Below are positions 10,799 to 20,137 of a DNA stretch of 37,390 nucleotides, piece after piece. The stretch lies in assembly GCA_025093555.1 (NCBI GenBank), contig JAIWNF010000134.1:1-37390 (forward strand), given 5' to 3'. The notes below the pieces were generated by a model. That model had not been told where the DNA came from, made no database searches, and saw only the letters and a list, made by a program, of their open reading frames with translations. Numbering within the stretch: position 1 is the first letter of the stretch; each line of letters starts with the position of its first letter. This stretch comes from Circinella umbellata. Taxonomy: Eukaryota > Mucoromycota > Mucoromycetes > Mucorales > Lichtheimiaceae. The translations under genes were made by a program, and so were the position numbers.

Positions 10799-11778
10799 AT
10801 GCTAAAAATTGCATCACTTAACTGTCGTCATCTTGCTAAAGTCGGTGGCACTCTAAATCAATAACAACAAAGACAAAAAAAATTATATTCGTTACCTACG
10901 CTCTATGCACTTTGATATACTAGTGTTACAAGATACTAAAATTCCTAATACTAATTACGAACAGCTTCTTTCTAACCAATTTCACGCTTATTCCTGCCAC
11001 TGGTCTACATATTGTGGATTAGTGTGCTTTTCTCCGAACATTATTACTCCTCTACTTCACACATTGGACGGCCATGGCCTTTTGGTCACTGTCTCTGATA
11101 TTAATTCTTCTTTCGAACCTTTTTATATCTTTAACATTTATGCACCTGCACCTGATCAACTTCGTTATTTGTTTTTTTCTACGCTTCTTTCTCTTCTTCA
11201 ATCCCCCTCTCTCACCTTCTTACTATCTCGTTGTTTTATTTTAGGCGATTTTAATTATTCTTATACCCGGTCTGACTCGTCCTATCTTAAGGCACCTGTT
11301 GCATGGCTTGATTTTCTTTCTTCTTCCTTTTTCAATCTCACTTCTTCTCTTCAATTACCTACCTTTAAATCGCATCTTGGTCAATCATCGATTGACCACA
11401 TTTTCACAGCCCCAGAAATCACTCCTCACTGTTACAACCCTGATTTAGCATATTTAGATCTTCTTTGGACCGATCATGCAATTATTTCTACTAGCTTACA
11501 ATTTACCAACCAAACTGGAAAAGGTTTCTGGCGAGCCAACCCAGCCTTGATACACAACTCGGACTTTTGCGATGTACTACAAGCAACACTTGACCAAATT
11601 TATAATATACAACTTGACTCTTCCAACACTCAATTAGACTGGAATCAAGTTAAAACCCGGGTTCAACAAGTCTGCCGTAAATTCAGTAGAAAAAAAGATA
11701 ATCAGCGCACTTCCGAAATTTGACATTTACAAAAGCTGTGGAACAAATTGTGCCGTCGCTCTACCCATTATAACATCA
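10799..11778 (+). pseudogene. LINE ORF2, endonuclease domain only
   Basis: The start MLKIASLNCRHL is typical of endonuclease/exonuclease/phosphatase-fold LINE enzymes. A TAA at 10862-10864 and a shift near an A-run at about 10878 break it. It then reads MHFDILVLQDTK (10905 on), FILGDFN (catalytic Asp and Asn), SSIDHIF and a DHAIIS block near 11480, in the expected order. The long frame ends with TGA at 11721-11723. The same frame continues past this as an Arg/Leu-rich linker until 11778. No reverse transcriptase motif remains. This nuclease would nick target DNA for target-primed reverse transcription. Confidence 0.8.
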
Positions 11779-12752
11779 TATGTATAAAGTTGTTGATTCA
11801 TTTGAGATTCATAATAAATGGTTTTGAAAGTTTAGTCCCGGAAATCAAACAAAATGGCATTTTTAAGTGTTACTGTTGTGAGAAGATTAGTTTATTGTTC
11901 CACTCGTAATATTGTTAGGTTGTCAAAGTATCGAAAAGATGATTTATTGTTAATGGATTCAAGTTTTTGAAGCAGATTGTTAAAGCTCGATCCTCATGGA
12001 CTCCCCTCTTTTCTTTTTGTTTCCACTGTCTGCTGTAGCATAATAGACCACCTTCAAGTGATATTCAAACGATACTGCATTGTTATGAAAAAACGCGTGC
12101 TTTGTTTTTATTCGAAGAAAAGAAAGCTTTTTTTTGTCTTCCACGCTTGTGTAATTTAAAATAAATAAAGTAACCCATTTGCGTTATTATAACCCCCTGA
12201 CGTTTGAGATATAACCCTTTAGCCTATAAATCCACGCGGGGCACGCAGATTTCCCAGCTAAAATTTATGAAATAAAAGGTTATAAATCCTAAATCAGGGG
12301 GTTAGGATAACCCTAATGGGGTACCCATCTAACCCATCTAAAATCTGGCACTTTACCTACTTTATTTATTTTAAATTACACAAGCGTGGAAGACAAAAAA
12401 AAAGCTTTCTTTTCTTCGAATAAAAACAAAGCACACGTTTTTTCATAACAATGCAGTATCGTTTGAATATCACTTGAAGGTGGTCTATTATGCTACAGCA
12501 GACAGTGGAAACAAAAAGAAAAGAGGGGAGTCCATGAGGATCGAGCTTTAACAATCTGCTTCAAAAACTTGAATCCATCAACAATAAGTCATCTTTTCGA
12601 TACTTTGACAACCCAACAATATTACGAGTGGAACAATAAACTAATCTTCTCAGAACAGTAACACTTAAAAATGCCATTTTGTTTGATTTCCGGGACTAAA
12701 CTTTCAAAACCATTTATTATGAATCTCAAATGAATCAACAACTTTATACATA
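11779..12752. repeat. 394-bp near-perfect inverted duplication with 185-bp spacer
   Basis: Bases 11779-12172 are the reverse complement of about 12358-12752, with only about three to five differences seen. The same 60-codon frame therefore appears on both strands (11977-12159 plus, 12554-12366 minus). The spacer (12173-12357) holds its own inverted motif, AACCCCCTGA (12191-12200) and TCAGGGGGTT (12294-12303). No target duplication flanks the unit. The minus-strand ORF at 12906-12622 crosses the right arm border without a break, so the right arm looks like the original and the left arm like an inverted copy joined to the LINE. Confidence 0.85.
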
Positions 12753-12906
12753 CAAGTTGAACTTGTCTAGCTAACGACATTACCAGCATATTGACTTGCA
12801 TAAGGTAAAAAAAAACAGCAGCAACAATATCCAATATAAAGAGAAATATCAGGGGAATGCGCTCAGGTGCTTGTGGATGGATATAATACTTTAGAATGGC
12901 TTTCAT
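12622..12906 (-). CDS. Possible membrane-protein fragment
   Basis: Frame of 94 codons starting MKAILKYYIHPQAPERIP, followed by a strongly hydrophobic segment (residues about 18-40) suitable as one membrane span. It runs from unique DNA into the right arm of the inverted duplication. I do not recognise the family. It may be the first exon of a host gene whose remainder is lost; several GT sites lie near 12750. No partner gene is visible. Confidence 0.3.
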   Translation of the reverse strand: MKAILKYYIHPQAPERIPLIFLFILDIVAAVFFYLMQVNMLVMSLARQVQLVCIKLLIHLRFIINGFESLVPEIKQNGIFKCYCSEKISLLFHS

Positions 12907-13074
12907 TTCTTTTTATTTTACATACACAAAGAGATGTAGATATCCCCTTACATTATCAATACACAATCTGGATATTTCATGTAGTATATGTGTAGCAACA
13001 GTAGTAATTGATGAATGTTTAAATCGAAAAGATTTTTTAAAAGAGAATAGCAAGTATATTAAATAGTTCATGGT
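12907..13074. other. Short non-coding stretch
   Basis: AT-rich sequence between the membrane-protein fragment and the target duplication of the truncated LINE. No ORF, repeat or RNA motif seen. Confidence 0.4.
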
Positions 13075-13090
13075 CTTGTACTGATAAAAG

Positions 13091-14204
13091 TTTTTTTTTG
13101 TAGAAGATAATTTATTAATCCAGGTTGACAGCTGGATGTTAATTGGAAGAAATATAAATTTGTATATATATAAAGGAAGAAAGCTTTAGAATAAAGAAAA
13201 CACAAGAAAAATTAAAGAGAAGAAGAAAAACAAAAACTATCGTAAGGATTGGATTTTATGTGTTTCTTCAGCGTGAATTTTGCGCAAATGAAGAGTGGCA
13301 TGAGCACTAACACTGTGAGTCCAAAAGGTTTCTTGATGGAAGACAAAGCGCCAATGAGCACGCCACAGATGTAATAAAGTGGTCGCAATAAGACAAAAGG
13401 AATTAAATTTGAATTCTTCACGTACAGCTAAAGCTGAAGCAGAAAGAGAAGTAATATGAGTAATTTCTAGTTGATCCGGTAGAGCCAAAAAACGATTAGT
13501 GATATCGTGCCAAACCAACCATTTCTGAGAACATTCCCAAAGAAAATGTTCTAGTGTATCAATCTCATTACAGAAAATACAGTTAGGTGAGGTAAATATG
13601 CGAGGCACAAGTTGATAAAGACGTTGTTTGCATAGTAATTTTTTATGGAATATGCGCCACCATATTGTATGGGCTCGCTGTGGAAAGTGACTAGCCCAAA
13701 ATTTTCACCAAGTAGTTTTCGATGCTCGAGGGTACCACTCAGGTAATTGGTCAAATTGAATCAAGTGAGATTGGCGGTAACATTTAGTTGTCAGATCATT
13801 AAGTAAGAAATTTTTAAAATTTTTGGAGAAATAATACTTATAGTGGGGATATGATGTAGTAAAGATGATGATGTATTGGAAGAGGGACGATGAATAAAAT
13901 GGTCGAATTCAGGAATAAAAATGTAATCGCCTGAGGTGACATGTGCAAAAATTCACGGACTTTGTGGCGGTGTCGACGACGTTGCATTGGAGGATGACGT
14001 TGAAGTTGTTGAGTGGTGCGATCAAAAAAATAAGCGTCTTTTACTGACAGTTCCGTCCATTGTGTTTGTTGTTTGTGAAATGTATGTGGTGAAAGATTAT
14101 TACCATTAATGATAATAACAGTCAAGGGAAAGTCAAGAATTGATTGACTAGTAACATTAGTCCAAAGAGGCTGTAGTTGTAATGTATCAATACATCGAAA
14201 AAGA
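13091..14204 (-). mobile_element. 5'-truncated LINE copy with poly(A) tail and target duplication
   Basis: The 16-bp direct repeat CTTGTACTGATAAAAG occurs at 13075-13090 and 14205-14220, exactly flanking the segment. On the minus strand the segment ends in a run of A (nine T on the plus strand at 13091-13099). These are the hallmarks of target-primed reverse transcription with early arrest. The 1.1-kb insert carries only the last part of ORF2 and a 3' untranslated region of about 140 bp. Confidence 0.92.
13237..14204 (-). pseudogene. LINE ORF2 C-terminal part with zinc-binding domain
   Basis: Three collinear pieces in different frames (14125-13838, 13754-13551, 13608-13237) give the region after the reverse transcriptase. 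The last contains CIFCNEIDTLEHFLWEC, the C-x2-C-x7-H-x4-C pattern of the zinc-binding RVT-associated domain of fungal and plant LINEs, with the usual following Trp. Two shifts show decay after insertion. Confidence 0.8.
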
Positions 14205-14220
14205 CTTGTACTGATAAAAG

Positions 14221-15603
14221 AAAAAAGAAATTATTGAATAAAAAAAGTTCTTGCATAAGCGAAATTATGCTTTTTCCAAGTTGTTATTATGTTAAAAAAA
14301 CATCTAACTCAACCCGTGTGATTTATGGTAGCCTTTTAAATGTTCCAATTCTCAATATAACAGGTTGTTAGCAATCCTACATGCAATACAGTCATTGTAG
14401 CTTGCTTAAAGAGGACAACCTGACTATTTGTTTATAAAAAGAAGGAAGGATGTTGGATGGTTAATTTTTTTTAATATGCATCTCGTGGATGATGGGAAAG
14501 CAGACTCTAATTTTCCACATTTTTTTGACTTGCCTATACTAAATTTACATTATAAACACCTTTTTATATGATGTAATATTATATATTAAGCTGTCTACTA
14601 TTTAATTCCTTGCCGTATACTCGTACTATTATTGGACGAAGCGCTTACTGGATGATAACAAGTACGTATATTTATTTTTAAAGAAGTTGGTAAGTAACAA
14701 AAAGGAGCAAGAAAACTTGTATTATAGTGTAGGTAACTCTATACCTTTTGTTCATCGCTCTTTTTTTATTTGAATGGCTTCTATGTCTAACCTCTGAAAT
14801 TTAGTTTACTCTTTTATCTTTCTATTCTGTATTTTAGCTTTGTTAAATCAGTGCGTCATTATGCAATTGTAGCGATTCTCTTTGAGATTTGTCATATGCA
14901 AGACTGCTAATATATGCCAGAATAACCACCAGCAATTATCACCATGACTATCTTATACTCTGCTACCTCTTTGGATTTTTTTCTTTGGCATTTGGTGCTG
15001 TCCCTTTTTATATCTACTAAATTTAATTTTCTGTTTATATAATTTGTATGAGAGCACACAGTGTGGTGCTACCATAAAAAACATTCATATATTCCTACTA
15101 CATAAGCTTATTTTTATTACATATGGTAGCAAAATATCTACTACATAAATGATTGTAATTTTTTTTGATCCCAATTCACTAGTTGTTTAATTACTTGCTT
15201 ATTGCTCTTAGTATATGATATTGTGTGTTTGAGGCTGATATAAAGTAAACAATGAACTCATAATCAAAATGAAGTTGTGGTCATTATTTCACTTTTAACT
15301 TTATTGCCTTGAAATTTTTTTTCCTTTGATAGTTTTCTTTTGATCATTCTCCTTTTTTTTTTTTATCAATTTCTTTTGACCACTTTCTTCCAATTGTTAT
15401 ATTTTGATCATTTTCATTTGACCATTTTCTCTTGATTATTCTTCTTTTTACCGTTCTTTTTTTTTTACCATCAATAATTATTCATATTTAATAGTTATCA
15501 TATCTTGTTTTAATACATTTACGCTTTCAATTCTCTCCCCTTCGATTTTATATTTTTTTCATGCGACCAGTACCCATAGTAATCTAATAATAGAGACTCC
15601 ATT
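14221..15603. other. Non-coding AT-rich interval
   Basis: No supported gene. Notable only for a pyrimidine-rich block at about 15330-15470, in which variants of TTTTGATCATTTTC and TTTTGACCATTTTC recur irregularly. No RNA gene or element end recognised. Confidence 0.5.
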
Positions 15604-15924
15604 ATGAATCAATTACAAACATTTTATCAAACAATAAGAGATTGAATGCGCAACCTTGAACTTGACGTATCGAATCTCACACCACAAAGTATTAGTTTTC
15701 TTTTTAACACGTTACAGCATCTTCGAACTCGACTACAGCGACGACAATACTATCAATCTATGAACAATTTACTCAATAGTAATATCAGTATTGACAACGA
15801 TGATCTATTATGGCTTCTTGGTTTATGACAAGTTAATTTGGAGGAAGAAGTACTTGATAATGATATTGTTTACTATATACACTCATGGACTGTACAAGCA
15901 CCGATTCTTCAACAATTGATTATT
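15604..15924 (+). pseudogene. GIY-YIG-like protein gene, 5' part
   Basis: The frame starts at the ATG at 15604 (MNQLQTFYQTIRD), is interrupted by TGA at 15643-15645 and TGA at 15826-15828, and is otherwise open for 107 codons to the LTR element border. It is rich in Gln, Leu, Asn and Arg and probably helical. Across the retroelement (one TATT removed) the frame continues exactly at 33686. The family is not recognised with certainty. See the 3' part for the domain evidence. Confidence 0.55.
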
Positions 15925-16281
15925 TGACATGATGCTAATAGGTATTCGGCCTAAATAACATCAATCAAATATTATCATAAATTTTTGTAATACAACATGT
16001 TTTTCAATTGAATTCCACTAAATTTTAGTCTCGTTATACTAACTAGTTTAGTATATTAATATTTTTGTATGTTTATCTCCATGACCCATTTCATTTCATT
16101 TTCATTTATGTATTATTTATTTTATATTGTTCAACCTTCCAATTGACTTCCGAAAATCATATGCACAGAATTAGTAAAGTAATTATAAAAGAAAAGGAAA
16201 AATCAATAAATAAAAATCATCTTTCCTTGCAATTTAAAATTTTACACAAGAAAGGATCATCCCTTAACTTTACGCGTGACA
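15925..16281 (+). repeat. 5' LTR
   Basis: 357 bp, TG...CA ends, about 99% identical to the 3' LTR. The bases after it (AATTGGTGGAGAAGC) contain a TGG near the expected primer-binding position, but the priming tRNA was not identified. Confidence 0.92.
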
Positions 16282-16344
16282 AATTGGTGGAGAAGCAGAG
16301 TATACTAGCAAGTTTATAAGTTCTCACGTTTAGTATTTTTAAAA

Positions 16345-16580
16345 ATGACACCTAATGAGAACAAGAAAAGTGATACTTCAAGAACATTGGCTAAATTTGT
16401 AGCCGAACCGGAAGAATTTTCCTCAGGAGACAAGACAAATCCATTATCATGGTTACGTCGAGTAGACAGAATACGACGTACAATGCAATGGGAAGATGAA
16501 ACAGCTATATTAGTAGCAGCATCCCATTTCCGTGGACGTGCAGAATTATGGTGGGACTCAGTTGAAACATCCATTAGTAC
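16345..16580 (+). pseudogene. gypsy gag, N-terminal part, split by insertion
   Basis: MTPNENKKSDTSRTLAKFV leads into the capsid-like segment ending FRGRAELWWDSV, the RA..WW block of retrotransposon capsids. The frame is broken at 16580 by the foldback element and read-through adds only a few foreign residues. It rejoins in frame with 28636 after removal of the insertion and one GTAC. Confidence 0.85.
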
Positions 16581-16599
16581 AGGATTTTTCAGAAGAAGT

Positions 16600-16900
16600 T
16601 GACCATGGTGTTTTTGATTTCAAGGATGACGTTTTTTGATTCCATGGATGTTCTTTTTATAATCGCAGATGGTGTTTTTTATATTCGCAGATGTTATTTT
16701 TGAATTCAAGGATGGTGTTTTTGATTTCAAGGATGACGTTTTTTAAATCATGGATGCTATTTTTGAATTCAAGGATGGTGTTTTTGATTTCAAGGATGAA
16801 GTTTTTTAAATCATGGATGCTAATTTTGAATTCATGGATGGCGTTTTATTAATCATGGATGGTGTTTTTTTATTCCGAGGTAAACGTTTTTTATATTCAA
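16600..16900 (+). repeat. Degenerate minisatellite at arm tip
   Basis: Units built from TTTTTGATTTCAAGGATG, TTTTTTAAATCATGGATG and TTTTTGAATTCAAGGATG variants (about 20-37 bp) recur through this stretch. The mirrored copy at about 28440-28610 lacks about 109 bp of units. No coding potential. Confidence 0.8.
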
Positions 16901-17049
16901 GGATAATATTTTTTTTTCATAGGTAATATTTTTATATTCAAGTTCAAGGTTAAATATTTCGAGTTCAACGTTTTTATTTTCGCGGATCGTATGTTTTTAT
17001 TCGCATTCTACGTCATCAATTTCCGCACTAAACTTTTTTTATTTCATGT

Positions 17050-17292
17050 TTGGTAATGGGAATATTCGCTCTCAGCCTTTTTTATTTCATGCTTGGTAGC
17101 GGAATATTCATAGTTGGTAGTGAAATATTCGCACTAAACCTTTTTTATTTCATGGTTGGTAGTGGAATATTCGCACTAAACTTTTTTTATTTCATGTATG
17201 GTAGTGGAATATTCGCTCTCAAAGTTTTTTATTTCATGCTTGGTACTGGAATAATCGCACTAAGCTTTTTTTATTTCATGTTTGGTTACTGA
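17050..17292 (+). repeat. 42-bp tandem repeat (translates as FYFM.GSGIFAL units)
   Basis: About five units of a 42-bp repeat with core TTTTATTTCATG then GGTAGTGGAATATTCGC. Because 42 is a multiple of three, one frame stays open for 80 codons of a hydrophobic repeat. I read this as a by-product of the satellite, not a gene. The mirrored copy is at 28027-28269. Confidence 0.75.
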
Positions 17293-17789
17293 ATATTCAC
17301 TGATGTGATATTTAATTATCATCACTTATAATATTTTTATTTTTATATATAATCTTCATTATATATAGTCTCTACAACATATAGCAATGATCCATATAAA
17401 AAAAATAAGCATTTATATTGAGCAGTAAAATAATCACGCATAGCTGAAAGGGGTTATTTAGCGCACAGCAAAAAAAAAATACAAATGGGTCAGTTTTTTT
17501 TCTCTTCCCACCTTATTCTTTCCTTTTTGATAAAAAAACACAAACATTTATTTCAATCTAACAATTGTAGAAACTATCATAAGATCTAAGATTATATGTC
17601 TTTTTTTTGTGAGATATGTTTATCTTGTGAAAGAGGAAAAAAAACGGAAGGACCAAATAGAGTTGAGTAGTATAAGGTTGGATGAAACAAAACGGTAATC
17701 GTGTTCAAGAAACATGAATATATTCATCATGGAAGAGACGGACACTGACAATATAAGAAAAGGAAAGCATTCTATTCAAAGTCATTTAT
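17293..17789. other. Non-coding arm segment
   Basis: AT-rich, mirrored at about 27530-28026. No gene, RNA or further repeat recognised. Confidence 0.5.
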
Positions 17790-18068
17790 GTGCCTAAAGG
17801 AACGGAAACGTCATGGTTAGAACAAAAAAAAATACAAAAAGAAATAAAACTAACAGTTGCTAAAACTTTCAAGACACGCTTTACTTTTGTAATCTATATA
17901 ACGACCATTTCAGCTAGCAATGTAGTTGACAATCGTACATCAATATTGAACACAATGAACGTCAATCTATACTATCCTAAAAACAATGTTACAAAAAAAA
18001 GAACTAAAGAACAGACAAGCAGCTACTTGTTTTCCAACTCACCAAACAAAGCTATTTTTAAAAGTTAA
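17790..18068 (+). CDS. Small ORF of unknown function in the left arm
   Basis: 92 codons beginning MPKGTETSWLEQKKIQKEIK: Lys-rich N-terminus, then a mixed segment with several Asn and Thr. No known domain is seen. The identical frame exists at 27529-27251. Identity may only reflect recent arm duplication, so conservation cannot be used as evidence for coding. Confidence 0.2.
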   Translation: MPKGTETSWLEQKKIQKEIKLTVAKTFKTRFTFVIYITTISASNVVDNRTSILNTMNVNLYYPKNNVTKKRTKEQTSSYLFSNSPNKAIFKS

Positions 18069-18100
18069 AAAAAGACTTTACTTTTGCAGCAAGCTATAAT

Positions 18101-18409
18101 ATGTTTCTACGCCTAATATTATTAATAGAACAGCACATATTATCGAAGAAACACACGGATGAAGGGTTAAAGAGTGAATCAGGTGTTACAACTATGAATT
18201 GGATTCCAAGTAGTGTTGTTGTTATGGCTAGCATATTATTATTATTATCATCAATAAAGTATATACATAAATTCTTTTGGATAATCGACTCTATCTTATT
18301 GGACGTTCTCGAGTTTGTTGTTATCGATACGAGGATGGTTTCCATCCCTCATAATCATGTTAGCTCAAAATCCTTGATCAGTATACTAGATATATGTCCC
18401 ATCCAATAA
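18101..18409 (+). CDS. Small ORF with one hydrophobic segment, left arm
   Basis: 102 codons beginning MFLRLILLIEQHILSKK, with a hydrophobic stretch near residues 36-50 (SSVVVMASILLLLSS) that could span a membrane. It is identical to 27218-26910 in the other arm. No family recognised; it may be a chance frame. Confidence 0.2.
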   Translation: MFLRLILLIEQHILSKKHTDEGLKSESGVTTMNWIPSSVVVMASILLLLSSIKYIHKFFWIIDSILLDVLEFVVIDTRMVSIPHNHVSSKSLISILDICPIQ

Positions 18410-19455
18410 TATACTCAATCCCTTCTGAACAAATACTTCGTAATATATATCTATATTCTCCCGTTAATATTATAAGTAGTACCATATATTTGAGGCTGTC
18501 CAGTTTATCTCAAGAAAATACTCGCGTATATTAAAGTATTATATATTGTTGCGGTAATATTCATTTTTATCCGACAGAATATAGGGTTCTGCTGATGTGG
18601 ATTTAGCATTATTATCTCATCCGAAAGTTTAGATGCAAATGGATATATTTTCATCTAACCCGACTATCCAATGATCCAATAGATTCAAAGCTGTAATGTG
18701 CATTTTTTTTTCAACGAGGCTACTTATAAAACATAAAAATATAACATAAAAAAGTATGCCGCGTTCATAATGTATTTACAGGCAGCAAGCCAATAAAGGT
18801 GCTTAATATTATTCTATTCGACTCAAAGATTCATCAAACTTTCTAGATCTATACTTTTCAAATGAGCTAATCCCAAAGATGCCGAAATGTTATTACTCGT
18901 TCCAGTTCATTATATCTTTTATACCATATTATTCCTAGCATTATTTATGCTACAACGTTTCCTATATTATTTCATAACAATAATGATACTTTGACCGTTC
19001 CCGTAATAAATAATAGCAAATACCATTGTTGAAAAAAAAAACCAATCCAAATAATAATTTATTACTATTACCATAATGATATGTATAACATAGTTAACAG
19101 CCCCAATAACCTCTCTATTCCATACTATCCAAATATCCATTATCCAAATCCAAGTATACAAAGCGTAATATCAATCCATATCCAGAACACGTTTTCCAAT
19201 CAATATTGTTTCCAGTGTTTTTGGTACAAGTTATATAATCTATCAGTAGAAAAATAGAATAAGATACCAATATCAACAGTAAACAAAAACATAGTAGTGT
19301 TATAACTTGGAAGAAGAGGTGCGTGTGTGTGTATTAGAGTATTGTTTAATCTTGTGTGCATTATTCATTCTTATCCGATAGAGCACAACGTTCTGCTAAT
19401 CAATGATCGTAAAAAAGAATATGTGAAGCTCATATGAATGTGTTTTTACAAACCT
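18410..19455. other. Inner part of left arm and junction to the central element
   Basis: From about 18586 to 19334 this is the inverted copy of the right part of the hexamer-type relative (25987-26736). From 19335 to 19455 comes about 120 bp of unique junction. Both 18556-18600 and 19365-19405 contain a similar stretch (TATCCGA...GTTCTGCT), in the same orientation. No gene. Confidence 0.5.
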
Positions 19456-19679
19456 AGTGCTTTTCACGGATCATATACAGATACAGATACAGATGAGGGT
19501 GGTTGGATGATAATATGTGTATCAGTAATTTTTTTTGGCAGAAATACAGTTGAAGTAGGAAGAGTCAATGTATTCTAATGAATCAAACAAAATAAAAGTA
19601 ACCAATAATAACTTTTCGTTTAGCAATTAAAAAACACTATTTTATAATGTAACAATTCTCATAGTACACTACAGGCTCC

Positions 19680-19975
19680 TGTCTGACTGAAAATCTCCAG
19701 AATGCAACTGATTGTCATAAATCTCCAATTTTGACAATTTCGTAGATTTTCAGTGTCAGCGTTTGGAGATTTTCAGTTGCACCACATAGATTTTCAGTGT
19801 CAGAACTTGAAAATTTTCAGTTGCACCCCCTAGATTTTCAGTTGCAATCAGTAGATTTTCAGTTGCACCTCCTTTGTTTTTTACTGCCTTTTTATTGCAA
19901 TTTGTAGATTTTCAGTTGCACCATCCAGCTTTTCACTACCTTTTTATGCAATCTGTAGATTTTCAGTTTTGAAGA
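19680..19975. repeat. CACTA subterminal repeats, left side
   Basis: At least nine copies of GATTTTCAGT, often as TAGATTTTCAGTTGCA, spaced 20-40 bp apart. Similar GATTTTCAGT units occur at about 24930-25005 near the other end. Such arrays are transposase-binding sites in plant CACTA elements. Here the role is inferred. Confidence 0.85.
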
Positions 19976-20137
19976 AATAACAGTACAATATAATGTATAT
20001 TGAACTCTTCATAATATAATACTACTTTTTATTTTATTTTAGCTACATATTTAAATGACTGATTGTCCAACTTATTACTACCACTAAAACTACTAATAAG
20101 AGTATCATTATATAAACCATTCATGTTATTTACACCA

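Larger units (their letters stand above)
9170..11778 (+). mobile_element. LINE (non-LTR retrotransposon), 5' half only
   Basis: ORF1 with two CCHC knuckles is followed after 56 bp by an ORF2 that opens with an apurinic-type endonuclease. The reverse transcriptase is missing: ORF2 stops being recognisable at 11778, where an inverted duplication begins. The 5' end is estimated from the start of a pyrimidine-rich, CA-rich leader near 9170 and is uncertain. The separate LINE tail at 13091-14204 is in the opposite orientation and has its own target duplication, so it is not the missing half of this copy. Confidence 0.75.
16581..19334 (+). repeat. Foldback left arm
   Basis: About 2.75 kb, inverted copy of 25987-28631. 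It contains two tandem-repeat zones (16600-16900, 17050-17292), about 1.2 kb of AT-rich unique sequence with two small mirrored ORFs, and from about 18586 an inverted copy of the right part of the central hexamer-type relative. It carries about 109 bp more minisatellite than its partner. Confidence 0.9.

Noticed and set aside
17050..17292. 80-codon hydrophobic repeat ORF as a membrane protein gene
   Set aside because: The 42-bp satellite is a multiple of three and stays open by chance; no start context or unique sequence supports a gene.
16600..17292. CRISPR array
   Set aside because: Repeats are degenerate, contiguous and lack unique spacers; no cas genes and a eukaryotic context.
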